A DNA stretch of 15,305 nucleotides from JAJFTV01 sp964426355 (GCA_964426355.1 CAYRRA010000104.1:1-15305); one strand, 5' to 3'. Shown: positions 7,102 through 14,950, counted from the stretch's first letter. Notes: a model not told the origin generated them from the sequence alone. Numbers and translations are program-made.

Positions 7102-9438
7102 TTACCAGCCTTCCTCATCCACCTCGACGTGTTCAATGGTGACGTTGCCAACCAGACCAGCAGCCACCTGAAGACATCCCAGGTATATCAATACCCAGGG
7201 GTTCTGGCTCACCGGCGGGGTATAAAAAACCAGCCGCCGGATGGCTTCATCTCGCAGTATCTCGGTGAGATGGATTGCCATACGGGAAACATCCTCGGGC
7301 AGCAGGGGCAGGTCTTCCGGCGGCATGGGAAAATCCTGATCTACCAGCCCGAATCCGCCAGAGAACAGGTAGAAATCCTTCCCATCGCGCTTTGCCCAAT
7401 GATAGACATCCTGCACACGCCGGCTGAGATAGCGCTCAACGACCGGGAGGTTTTCCTCACTGTTATTTTTCTCGCCGCCAGCAAGCGCTGCATAGACGAT
7501 CTTTTCTTCTTCCTCTGTGGGTTCTTCACCCCAAATCCAACGGTTGAACCAGTCAAAATTGCTTTGCATGATCTGGCGCTGCGTGCGGGGTTTATCGGTG
7601 CCGTGCGGCATACCGGGATAGACGATGAGTCTCGCTTCCACGCCCAGGTCCTGTAAGCCCTGGTAGAGTTCAAACGCATTGGGAAGGGGTACGCGCGTAT
7701 CTTGTTCACCGTGCTGAATCAAGGTGGGCGTGCGCGCATTTTTGAGATAGGTCATGGGTGAGGTTTTCTGGTAGATTTCCATGTCTTCCCACGGTGTAGC
7801 CCCCAGGTATTCACGCGTGAAGGGGTGGATATCGGTGTTGACGTAATAGGTCACCCAGTTGGAGATGCCAGCCCCCACCGAAACTGCTTTGAAGCGGTCA
7901 CTGAACGTGGTGATAAAGGCGGAGATATAACCGCCCTGGCTCCAACCCATGGAGCCTACCCGGTCGCCATCTACCCAGCCCTTCTCAATCAGGGCGTCTA
8001 CACCGGAAATCACATCCCAGTAGTCGCCCACCCCCAGGTTGCGTACATTCAGCGAGCGAAAAGCCTCGCCGTATCCGCTGCTGCCGCGATAGTTCGGTTC
8101 CAGGATGAGTGCGCCTTTGGCAGCCCATTGCTGGCTTGGGTAAAAGCGGCGCTCCAACCCCATCAGCTTCCCCAGCAGAGATGCCCAGGTGGGTCCGCCA
8201 TGAACGACCACCAGCAGCGGGTATTTTTGCTGTGGGTCAAAATTTACGGGTTTGGTGAGGACACCTTCTATTTCGGCGCCGTCCTGGCTGATCCACCTGA
8301 AGGTTTCTTTTTCCCCAAGAGACCACCCTTTAATCAAGGAATTAAAGTCGGTCAGCTTGCTGGCAGTGTGCTGCTGAAAATCCAAATAATGGATTTCAAG
8401 GTATTCTTCCTGGGTGCAGGCTGCACAGGCTGCGTGTGAATAATCGTGTGAAAAGGTGCATTCCAGAGAAAACCAGCCGGAGATATCCGGTGTAAGCTGG
8501 CTGGTTTTGCCGTTTTCAGGATTTACATGGAATAAATGCCCCCCGGTTCGCATTAAGGCAGTGAAGTAAATCCCATCCGGTCCCCATGCTTGCAGCATCT
8601 GGTTTTCATCCAGGTCAACCGGGATGGTTTGAACTTCTCCGCCAACAACCGGAACCAGGCAAAGCTGCGTGTTTTTATACGTTTGGGGAACGTGCATGCG
8701 GGTGAAAGCCAGGTACTTACCGTCCGGTGACCAGAGCGCGCTGTCCACACCAGTCTCAACCAGTTGTTGAATTTCTTGCCCTTCGAGGTGAAAGACATAC
8801 AGCGAGCCGTTTACATAATCTTTCATATCCGGTGACGGTTCAGCCACCAATGCGATTCGGCTTCCGTCGGGCGACCAGTGCAGGGCGCTGATGTGAAATC
8901 GCTCGCTGCCGGTGAGATATTGCACCTTCCTGGTTTCCACATTCAACAGGCAAAGCCTGGCACGCTGGTAGTCTTCATCTTCGATGCGGAAATCGCCGAA
9001 TTTCTCTCGGCGCTTTTTGAGCGCATCCTCGGCGTTGTCAGTCAGGGTGAAAGCAATTTGGTCCCCTTTGGGAGACCAGGCATAATCGCCGATTGCTCCA
9101 TTGATTTGTGTCAGGCGCTGGGCTTCGCCGCCAAAGGGCACGATGCGATAGATTTGCGCGGTTTTATCGCCTTCGCGCTGAGAGAGAAATGCCAGCCATT
9201 TTCCGTCCGGTGACCAGCGCGGCATCTTGCTGGATTGGCTGGCAAAAGTGATCTGGCGTGGTTCTGGCAGGCGAAAGCCTGCCAGCCAGATTTGTGTGAT
9301 ACGTTCGTTTTTTTCCCAATCCGGTTTGCTGACGAGATAAGCCACATGCCTTCCGTCTGGCGCGATTTGCGCCGAGATGGGTGCAGGCAGGTTGATCATG
9401 TCATCAATGGTGGGTTGATATTGGGTGTCAGACATCAT
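7102..9438 (-). CDS. S9 family peptidase (prolyl oligopeptidase/acylaminoacyl-peptidase-like) with an unusual C-terminal extension
   Basis: This is a 778-residue protein. Residues from about 20 to 370 are a beta-propeller built of repeated WSPDGK-type blades, which gates access in this family. Residues from about 390 to 640 are the alpha/beta-hydrolase domain. The triad is Ser500 in GWSQGG, Asp580 in GEQDTRVP and His612 in PGMPHG. Enzymes of this type cleave short peptides or acylated N-terminal residues. No signal peptide is visible, so it is probably cytosolic. S9C enzymes normally end shortly after the final helix, here WFNRWIWG near residue 635. This one continues through an acidic linker (about 638-664) into an extra domain of about 113 residues. 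ATG-ATG at 9438 follows AAAGGGA, and the start is 9 bases after the stop of a second S9 gene, so the two are one operon. Confidence 0.9.
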   Translation of the reverse strand: MMSDTQYQPTIDDMINLPAPISAQIAPDGRHVAYLVSKPDWEKNERITQIWLAGFRLPEPRQITFASQSSKMPRWSPDGKWLAFLSQREGDKTAQIYRIVPFGGEAQRLTQINGAIGDYAWSPKGDQIAFTLTDNAEDALKKRREKFGDFRIEDEDYQRARLCLLNVETRKVQYLTGSERFHISALHWSPDGSRIALVAEPSPDMKDYVNGSLYVFHLEGQEIQQLVETGVDSALWSPDGKYLAFTRMHVPQTYKNTQLCLVPVVGGEVQTIPVDLDENQMLQAWGPDGIYFTALMRTGGHLFHVNPENGKTSQLTPDISGWFSLECTFSHDYSHAACAACTQEEYLEIHYLDFQQHTASKLTDFNSLIKGWSLGEKETFRWISQDGAEIEGVLTKPVNFDPQQKYPLLVVVHGGPTWASLLGKLMGLERRFYPSQQWAAKGALILEPNYRGSSGYGEAFRSLNVRNLGVGDYWDVISGVDALIEKGWVDGDRVGSMGWSQGGYISAFITTFSDRFKAVSVGAGISNWVTYYVNTDIHPFTREYLGATPWEDMEIYQKTSPMTYLKNARTPTLIQHGEQDTRVPLPNAFELYQGLQDLGVEARLIVYPGMPHGTDKPRTQRQIMQSNFDWFNRWIWGEEPTEEEEKIVYAALAGGEKNNSEENLPVVERYLSRRVQDVYHWAKRDGKDFYLFSGGFGLVDQDFPMPPEDLPLLPEDVSRMAIHLTEILRDEAIRRLVFYTPPVSQNPWVLIYLGCLQVAAGLVGNVTIEHVEVDEEGW

Positions 9439-9447
9439 ATTCCCTTT

Positions 9448-11394
9448 TTATTTCTTGAATGCCTCCGATAAACCGGGGATTTGTTCAGCGCCGCTGGGTG
9501 CTGTGATGGATGAGCCTTCAAATGCGTCACCAATCGGCTCGTAGCGCCCGCCCAGGTGTTGTGCAAGGAAAGCTTCCGCCACTGCCAGGAACGAGATATT
9601 GTTCTCGGGGCGGGCAAAACCGTGCCCTTCATCCGGATAAAGGATATACGTTACTGGAATATTTTTCTCTTTCATTGCCTGGACGATTTGATCGGATTCA
9701 GCCTGTTTGACTCGTGGGTCGTTTGCGCCCTGACCGATGAGCAGAGGGCGGTTGATGCGGTCAACATAGGTGAGCGGTGAACGGCTTTCAAGTAGCTTGA
9801 GTCCTTCCTCAGTACGGTGATCGCCCATGCGTTTGGCAAACAGCTCGATCATGGGTTTCCAGTAAGGAGGTACGGAGTTGATCAGGGTGATCAGGTTGGA
9901 CGGACCGACAATATCTACCCCGCAGACAAATTTCTCTGGCGTGAAGGTTAAGCCAACCAGCGTGGCATAACCGCCATAACTGCCGCCCATGATGGCGATG
10001 TGCTCCGGGTCGGCAATGCCTTCTTTCACAGCCCAATCGACCGAGTCGATCAGGTCGTCGTGCATTTTAGCTCCCCATTCCAGGTTGCCTGCATTGAGGT
10101 ATTCCTTGCCAAAGCCTGTGGAACCCCGGAAGTTGACGCTGAGCACGGCATAGCCGCGGTTTGCCATGATTTGGTGGAAGGAGGAATATCCCCATTCGTC
10201 GCGTCCCCAGGGACCGCCGTGAACGAAAAGCAATAAAGGTAGCGGTTTGTCTGGATGGCTCTTTCCGTTATACTCGGGGGGCAGGCTGTAGTAATTCACC
10301 AGCTTCAGACCATCCCGCGCAGTAACCACAACCGGATGCATGTTCGATAACTTTACCCCTTCCAGCTCGCGGCGGTTGCTAAAGAGGAACTGCGCTTTTC
10401 CATTGGTGCGATCATAGAAGTAATACCGCACCGGTCCGTTGTCCATCTCATACGCAACAATCCATTTGCTCATGTCGAGGGTGCTGCTCACGATTTGCAC
10501 TTCGCCATCTGCCATTGTTTTCAAGAACTCCAGGTCAGCCGTAATTGAATCATCGAGCACCTGCCATTCTTTGCGCTCGTAACAAAAAGCCACTGCCAGA
10601 AGAGTTTTTTCTGTGGGGTGAATAATTGTATCGTTGACATCCGAAAGCGGGTGTTCGGCGATCAGCGTTTGTTTTCCGGTATCGATATCTAACGAGAAAA
10701 GCGCTGAGGTATTGCGTCCGCGGCTGTCGGTGAGGTAGAGTTTCTCACCCTTTTTGTCGAAGAAAATGGGTGAAGTGGAGAGCGAATCTTCCATGGGAAT
10801 ATGGATAAACTGTTCCCAGCCCTCTTTGGCTTTTTTGAAAACGATTGTGCTTCCATCTGCGGTCATTTGCATGCCAAAACGGATTTTGAATTTTTCATCT
10901 GCCATGTAGTTGGCAAAACCCTCTTTGTTTTCTTCCACCAGGGTTCGCTCGCCGCTTTCGATATGAATCTTGTGGATATCGTGCAGCTCGGGCACGCGGT
11001 TGTTGATGCCTACCAGGATTTCATGCGGAAACTCCGGGCTGATTTCCAACACCTGTGCCTGGACATTTTCAAATGGCGTCAAATCCAGGATAGCGCCACT
11101 TTCCAGGTTAACGCTGTACAAGCGCCAGTTTTCATCACCGCCTTTATCTTGCAGGTAAAGGACATGCCGACTGGTATATGCCCAGAAGTAAATGCGGATG
11201 CCGCGTACCGTATCTTTGGTGACCGGTTTTGCAGCACTGAGATCGTTGAAGGGGGCGACCCATACGTTCAAGACACCATCCAGAGGCGCCAGGTAGCTGA
11301 TATAGGATCCATCCGGGCTGATACGCGCAGCAGCCCGGTCTGGATTGCCGAACAATACCTTGCGCGGAATGAGAGGATACGTTGTGTTATTCAT
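9448..11394 (-). CDS. S9 family peptidase (dipeptidyl/acylaminoacyl-peptidase-like)
   Basis: This is a 648-residue protein with the usual S9 order: an N-terminal beta-propeller (about 20-370), starting with ARISPDGSYISYLAP, then an alpha/beta-hydrolase domain. The triad is Ser472 in GGSYGGYA, Asp559 in GANDPRVK and His591 in DEGHGF. The oxyanion-side HGGPWGRDEWGY motif is present near residue 393. It would hydrolyse oligopeptides, probably in the cytosol because no signal peptide is seen. ATG 11394 follows a good AGGAG site. The next gene downstream is another S9 enzyme only 9 bases away; the two have different active-site flanks and lengths, so they are diverged paralogues rather than a recent duplication. 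The 69 bases to the GGDEF gene upstream show no obvious promoter. Confidence 0.92.
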   Translation of the reverse strand: MNNTTYPLIPRKVLFGNPDRAAARISPDGSYISYLAPLDGVLNVWVAPFNDLSAAKPVTKDTVRGIRIYFWAYTSRHVLYLQDKGGDENWRLYSVNLESGAILDLTPFENVQAQVLEISPEFPHEILVGINNRVPELHDIHKIHIESGERTLVEENKEGFANYMADEKFKIRFGMQMTADGSTIVFKKAKEGWEQFIHIPMEDSLSTSPIFFDKKGEKLYLTDSRGRNTSALFSLDIDTGKQTLIAEHPLSDVNDTIIHPTEKTLLAVAFCYERKEWQVLDDSITADLEFLKTMADGEVQIVSSTLDMSKWIVAYEMDNGPVRYYFYDRTNGKAQFLFSNRRELEGVKLSNMHPVVVTARDGLKLVNYYSLPPEYNGKSHPDKPLPLLLFVHGGPWGRDEWGYSSFHQIMANRGYAVLSVNFRGSTGFGKEYLNAGNLEWGAKMHDDLIDSVDWAVKEGIADPEHIAIMGGSYGGYATLVGLTFTPEKFVCGVDIVGPSNLITLINSVPPYWKPMIELFAKRMGDHRTEEGLKLLESRSPLTYVDRINRPLLIGQGANDPRVKQAESDQIVQAMKEKNIPVTYILYPDEGHGFARPENNISFLAVAEAFLAQHLGGRYEPIGDAFEGSSITAPSGAEQIPGLSEAFKK

Positions 11395-11463
11395 TTTTGC
11401 TCCTGTGAGGACTAGATTTGAACAGAAAACGGAAATACGATCCGGAGAAACTCTAACGGGTAA

Positions 11464-12312
11464 TTATAAATCGACCACTTGAGAATGGATGGAATCTTCG
11501 CCTGGTGAATGCGGACGATTCGAAAGTGCATTGGACTCATCGATCATCTGCTGAATGGTATCCGGAAGGATATTATATGTAACTAAACCAATGCTGAAGG
11601 AAATGGGTATTTCGTATTCTCCAATGGTTTTCTCCAGCAGGTCATTGACGCGCCGAATGCCTTTCAATCCGCCTTCGATATTGGTATCCGACATTAACAG
11701 AATGAAGTCTGTATCGCTAATGCGGGCAGTTACATCGGTGCCGCGGGTGTTACTGACCAGGCTGTGCGCCAAACGCCGCAGGATTTCATCGGCGGCTTTC
11801 TTGCCGTGCTTGTTCACCACTTCTTCCAGGTTATCCAGACCCAGGTAAGCCACGCTGATGGGGGCAATTTTTCTCTTTGCGCGCGTGATTTCTCTCTCAG
11901 CCAGTTCAAAGAAGCCCCTCAGGTTCGGCAGCCCGGTGAGCAAGTCTTCGTGTGTGTACTCCCGTTCGCGCTTGAGCACTTTTTTGTGCTCCCCCAGGAG
12001 ATACACAATGCCCAGGAAGAGAAACAGCATCAGTATTCCGTTGACCAGGGTGATCCAGAGAGGGGTTTCAGATGTGTTGGCAAAGAGGCTGATAACCACC
12101 CAGGCGACGGCGCCCAAGATAGAGAATATTAACCCCGCCGGTGTATTGACCGCCACAGTTACGATGATGACCGGTAATACGAAGAGCGCCAGCAGGGCGG
12201 GTGTCGCTCCGGTTAACCAGCAGAGCACAATCAACAATACGATGAGTACACCTGAAAGGGTGAATGACTGAATGCCCGAAAGATGTTTCATTCGATCGAT
12301 AATCTCTTCCAT
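11464..12312 (-). CDS. Membrane protein with a degenerate GGDEF domain
   Basis: This is a 282-residue protein. Four hydrophobic segments (about 17-34, 37-54, 58-78 and 85-106) anchor it in the inner membrane. A charged helix (107-122) links them to a GGDEF-family domain recognisable from DLLTGLPNLRGF (123-134), LDNLEEVVNKHGKKAADEIL (159-178) and ISFSIGLVTY near 237-246. The catalytic loop, RxGGDEF in active diguanylate cyclases, reads ARISDTDFILLM, so both glycines and the catalytic Glu are gone. No RxxD inhibitory site or EAL domain is seen. It is therefore unlikely to make cyclic-di-GMP and may instead be a nucleotide sensor or a scaffold. A strong GGAGG ribosome site precedes ATG 12312. 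Confidence 0.85.
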   Translation of the reverse strand: MEEIIDRMKHLSGIQSFTLSGVLIVLLIVLCWLTGATPALLALFVLPVIIVTVAVNTPAGLIFSILGAVAWVVISLFANTSETPLWITLVNGILMLFLFLGIVYLLGEHKKVLKREREYTHEDLLTGLPNLRGFFELAEREITRAKRKIAPISVAYLGLDNLEEVVNKHGKKAADEILRRLAHSLVSNTRGTDVTARISDTDFILLMSDTNIEGGLKGIRRVNDLLEKTIGEYEIPISFSIGLVTYNILPDTIQQMIDESNALSNRPHSPGEDSIHSQVVDL

Positions 12313-12388
12313 TTTTCTCCCTCCGCTTGATGGTCGTACAGATGATTTCAGCGGTGTTGTATTGTGTACCGGTAAGTTGAGTGAAAGT

Positions 12389-12415
12389 AAAAACGGGCAT
12401 CCGCGCCTGCATGCC
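12389..12415 (-). terminator. Probable rho-independent terminator after mutY
   Basis: On the minus strand, GGCAT (12415-12411) and ATGCC (12400-12396) form a short stem around a 10-base GC-rich loop. CG and then TTTTT (12393-12389) follow. It lies 60-90 bases beyond the mutY stop, in the right direction. The stem is short, so efficiency may be modest. The rest of 12313-12478 is AT-rich and shows only the GGDEF gene's ribosome site. Confidence 0.5.
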
Positions 12416-12478
12416 TGTATTAATTATATTGATTTTGCCAGGAAAAGATATATTTTGTGCAGTGGTGAAAGCAGGGTC

Positions 12479-13579
12479 TCAACCGGAAGCAGTCTTTTCT
12501 GGTGGGTTGGGTGATAGAAAAGTAAGGAGAATACGGTCTGCAATTTGGCGGTCGATTTTTCCCATAGGAAAACCTGGCATCTCTTCTGCCTGCACCCAGC
12601 GGATTTCACTGGCTTCCAGCGGTTGTGGTTCATTTCCGCATAGTGCGCAAAGAAATGCGTGTAAGGTTACACGAAAATGAGTGTACGCATGTTTGTACAC
12701 GCCAAATGGCTCGCCGACTTCGATTTGAGCGCCTAATTCCTCACAAATTTCACGTTTCAAGCAATCTGGAAGTTCTTCACCCGTCTCCAGCTTTCCCCCT
12801 GGAAATTCCCATAAGCCGCCCAGCAAGCCGTTGGGCGGTCGGCGGGCAATCAAAAAGAGACCCTCTCTTTGGATCACGGCTGCCGTTACGGTGAGGTGTG
12901 GTGTACGTGGGCGTTTTTGCATTACCGGGCGTTGTTCCTGAATCCCCAGGAGTTGAGCCTGGCAAAGGTCTGCAACCGGGCAGGATTTGCATTGTGGAGA
13001 ACGCGGCGTACACAGCGTGGCGCCCAAATCCATCATTGCCTGGTTGAAATCGCCGGCTTTTCCTTCAGGCAACACGGCTTCTGCCAGTTCCCAAAATTTT
13101 TCTTCCGCCTCTTTTGAGCGCGCAGGTAAATCAATGTTAAAGATTCGCGCCAGGATTCGGCGCACATTGCCATCCAGTAACGGTTCGTCTTTTCCAAAAG
13201 CAATCGATGCAATTGCACCGGCAGTGTACCGCCCGATGCCAGGTAATTTCTCCAGCAGCGAACGATCCGAGGGAATCACCCCCTGATACTTTTCCAGGAC
13301 AATTTTTATGGCTTTGTGCAGGTTTCGGGCACGGCTGTAATACCCCAGTCCCTCCCAAAAGTGCAGAACATCCTGCTCTGGCGCGCACGCTAATGTTTCC
13401 AGGTCAGGGAAGCGTTGCATCCAGCGATTGAAATAGGGGATCACCGTATCGACCCGGGTTTGCTGTAACATGATCTCGGAAACCCAGGTGGCATAAGGTT
13501 TTTTTTTAACGCGCCATGGCAAAACACGAGCATTTGCTGCGTACCACTTCAAGAGGCGGTCGGTGATTTCAGCCGGCAT
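12479..13579 (-). CDS. mutY: A/G-specific adenine DNA glycosylase with C-terminal Nudix domain
   Basis: This is a 366-residue protein. MutY removes adenine mispaired with 8-oxoguanine and works in the GO repair pathway. Catalytic Glu35 lies in WVSEIMLQQT, the helix-hairpin-helix LPGIGRYTAGAI is at 112-123, and the second catalytic acid is Asp136 in LDGNVRR. The [4Fe-4S] ligands are Cys190, 197, 200 and 206 in the C-X6-C-X2-C-X5-C pattern. After a linker (207-228), the C-terminal MutT-like domain has a full Nudix box from Gly262 to Ala284, with Glu268 and R276-E-I-C-E-E281. Classical MutY recognition domains, such as that of E. coli, lack such a box, so a catalytic role is possible. The start is 12 bases after the preceding stop, and the ribosome site is weak, so translation may be coupled. 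Confidence 0.95.
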   Translation of the reverse strand: MPAEITDRLLKWYAANARVLPWRVKKKPYATWVSEIMLQQTRVDTVIPYFNRWMQRFPDLETLACAPEQDVLHFWEGLGYYSRARNLHKAIKIVLEKYQGVIPSDRSLLEKLPGIGRYTAGAIASIAFGKDEPLLDGNVRRILARIFNIDLPARSKEAEEKFWELAEAVLPEGKAGDFNQAMMDLGATLCTPRSPQCKSCPVADLCQAQLLGIQEQRPVMQKRPRTPHLTVTAAVIQREGLFLIARRPPNGLLGGLWEFPGGKLETGEELPDCLKREICEELGAQIEVGEPFGVYKHAYTHFRVTLHAFLCALCGNEPQPLEASEIRWVQAEEMPGFPMGKIDRQIADRILLTFLSPNPPEKTASG

Positions 13580-13591
13580 AAGAAATGTCGC

Positions 13592-13894
13592 CTAAAATTG
13601 AAAGCCTCCGCGCGCTTCTATCACTTTATAAGAGAAATTGTGCACGAAATCTTGGAGTTTATTGTTCAGCGAGTGCCAGTCGCTGGATTCCAGGATGTTT
13701 CGAGCTTTTTCCATGGTGGGTACGATAGCCGCGACCAAAATTTGCGGTTGTGTGCCGTAAACGGTAGCCCAGGCATCGTTCAGTTCAAACCCCAGGCGTT
13801 GGATACCCGGAATGAACTCCCGGACCACAAACTCGAAATATTCCTGTTCGTGGTTGGGTGTGATGTCCCAACTCATGATAATTTTTACTGCCAA
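13592..13894 (-). CDS. Small protein of unknown function (possible dimeric alpha/beta-barrel fold)
   Basis: This is a 100-residue protein without signal peptide, membrane segment or catalytic motif that I recognise. The pattern MSWDI, then an amphipathic helix with QEYFEFVVREFIPGIQRLG, then a strand, DAWATVYG and VAAIVP, then a helix, resembles the ferredoxin-like dimeric barrels of the ABM/NIPSNAP kind (inference from pattern only). I chose TTG at 13894 because it gives the AVKIIMSWD strand and has AGGA just upstream. An internal ATG at 13876 is the alternative and would remove that strand. It sits 11 bases from the MBL gene and 12 bases from mutY, so it belongs to their operon. Confidence 0.75.
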   Translation of the reverse strand: MAVKIIMSWDITPNHEQEYFEFVVREFIPGIQRLGFELNDAWATVYGTQPQILVAAIVPTMEKARNILESSDWHSLNNKLQDFVHNFSYKVIEARGGFQF

Positions 13895-13905
13895 TTTCCT
13901 GATCC

Positions 13906-14553
13906 TTATCCACTTTTACAGTTCAAGATCACAACACGCGTTTCTTCGGGTAGTGAGCTAATACTGGTGACTTTTAATGTGTCTTCAGGTGTGATATCGG
14001 ACAATCCCATTTCTTTGAGGAATTTTGAAAGAGGGTCAAGTTTTATCGTTGCACCGGGAATGGCATAATGCATTGGAATGACAATATTTGGTTCCAGCAG
14101 GCTGATTGTTTCGGCTGCCTTGGCTGCAGAGAGGGCGTCTTCTCCGCCGACTGGCACAAGAGCGATATGGATTGGACCCAAAGATTCTACCTGGGTTTGT
14201 GTGGGAACGCGCTTCATCGCGCCGAGATGTGCAATGTTCAACCCTTCGATATTGATGACATAAAGGATATTTCTGAGTACAGCATCTTTGCGGGCACCTC
14301 CGTTGGTCTCGATTGCATTGATGAATACCCCGCCCACTTCGTATTCACCGGGTCCGGTGATGACGTAAGGTCCATTTTTTACAGCAGAGAGAAAATTGTG
14401 ACAGGGCAGGTTGCGGCTGATGGTGACGATATCCGCCTTGAGACGCAAAGAACTCAAGCCGACTTCTTTGCTGTCATACGGGTCGGTTACCACTGCTGCT
14501 AAAGCACGCTCAACAAAACGAAAACAAGAATATCCATACCAGGTTATTTCCAT
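13906..14553 (-). CDS. MBL-fold (COG2220-like) protein lacking most zinc ligands
   Basis: This is a 215-residue protein from ATG 14553, chosen because a GGAGG site sits 5 bases upstream and MEITWYGYSCFR is the family N-terminus. A longer in-frame extension to 14631 would run through the promoter. The fold is recognisable from WYGxSCFR, TDPYD, the ADIVTIS strand, the ITGPGEYEVGG motif, AHLG (108-111) and IPMHYA (159-164). The zinc signature HxHxDH is replaced by R47-N-L-P-C51-H52, and the His of HSCFR is Tyr8. His109 and His162 remain. Hydrolase activity with a normal binuclear centre is therefore unlikely; a binding or structural role is possible. It is first in the operon with the small protein and mutY. 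Confidence 0.8.
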   Translation of the reverse strand: MEITWYGYSCFRFVERALAAVVTDPYDSKEVGLSSLRLKADIVTISRNLPCHNFLSAVKNGPYVITGPGEYEVGGVFINAIETNGGARKDAVLRNILYVINIEGLNIAHLGAMKRVPTQTQVESLGPIHIALVPVGGEDALSAAKAAETISLLEPNIVIPMHYAIPGATIKLDPLSKFLKEMGLSDITPEDTLKVTSISSLPEETRVVILNCKSG

Positions 14554-14574
14554 GAAGCCTCCATAACAATCTAA

Positions 14575-14580
14575 ATTATA
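14575..14580 (-). promoter_or_regulatory. -10 element for the MBL-mutY operon
   Basis: The minus strand reads TATAAT at 14580-14575, about 21 bases before ATG 14553, and is followed by the GGAGG ribosome site. The -35 position (about 14598-14603) is T-rich and a weak match. The likely leader is very short. Confidence 0.5.
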
Positions 14581-14667
14581 CTTTAATTTTGAGTCCAAGA
14601 AAAAGCGGTTTGTTTTAGGGTTTTTGTGCACATCTAAGCGGTGAAAGGGGCGGAGAACAGGGAAGTC

Positions 14668-14696
14668 TTGTTCCTGACTTCGCTTTTTCCGATAAT
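14668..14696 (+). promoter_or_regulatory. Possible additional upstream promoter of the tRNA-tuf operon
   Basis: TTGTTC (14668-14673), 17 bases, then GATAAT (14691-14696). A further TTGACT at 14701-14706 has only a poor -10 (around 14722-14728). Tandem promoters are common for stable RNA operons, but these matches are partial. Confidence 0.25.
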
Positions 14697-14766
14697 TTAC
14701 TTGACTCTAAAAGCGAATCTTGATAAACTTCCCTATTGCCCACAGCATCAATTGCTAGGCAAATCC

Positions 14767-14795
14767 TTGCTAGAAAAAACGGGCTTTGGTATAAT
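14767..14795 (+). promoter_or_regulatory. Main promoter of the tRNA-tuf operon
   Basis: TTGCTA (14767-14772), exactly 17 bases, then TATAAT (14790-14795), with TGG before it giving an extended -10. Transcription would start near 14802, about 29 bases before the first tRNA. A discriminator beginning ACGCCCGC is GC-rich, which is common in growth-rate-controlled stable RNA promoters. This is the best sigma-70 match in the window. Confidence 0.8.
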
Positions 14796-14830
14796 ACGCC
14801 CGCTGTCGATGGTACTTTTACAATTGATGC

Positions 14831-14904
14831 GCCGACGTAGCTCAATTCGGCAGAGCAATCGCCTTGTAAGTGATAGGTTATGGGTTCAAGTCCCATCGTC
14901 GGCT
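14831..14904 (+). tRNA. tRNA-Thr (anticodon TGT)
   Basis: A 74-base cloverleaf: acceptor GCCGACG pairs fully with CGTCGGC; D stem GCTC/GAGC; anticodon stem ATCGC/GTGAT (one G-T) around loop CTTGTAA with anticodon TGT, reading ACA-type codons; T stem ATGGG/CCCAT around TTCAAGT; discriminator T. CCA is not encoded. It is the first gene of the operon. Confidence 0.96.
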
Positions 14905-14919
14905 CTGTTGCAAGTTGGT

Positions 14920-14949
14920 GAGTGATTTGAGAGGTGTCTCAGGTCACTC
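14920..14949 (+). repeat. Long hairpin in the tRNA-Thr/tRNA-Tyr spacer
   Basis: GAGTGA (14920-14925) pairs with TCACTC (14944-14949), then two T-G wobbles, then TGAGA (14928-14932) with TCTCA (14937-14941), around a GGTG loop. This is a nearly continuous 13-bp helix. It could guide RNA processing between the tRNAs. No U-run follows, so it is not a terminator. Confidence 0.65.
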
Positions 14950-14950
14950 C

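Noticed and set aside
7825..8439. Open frame of 204 codons on the plus strand inside the S9 gene
   Set aside because: Antisense to the catalytic domain of a clear S9 peptidase; no motif of its own.
14553..14631. Longer start for the MBL-like protein at 14631
   Set aside because: It would add 26 residues across the TATAAT at 14575-14580 and ignore the strong GGAGG site 5 bases before ATG 14553; the added residues do not resemble the family.
14920..14949. Terminator between the tRNA genes
   Set aside because: The helix is strong but has no following U-run, and further operon genes lie downstream.
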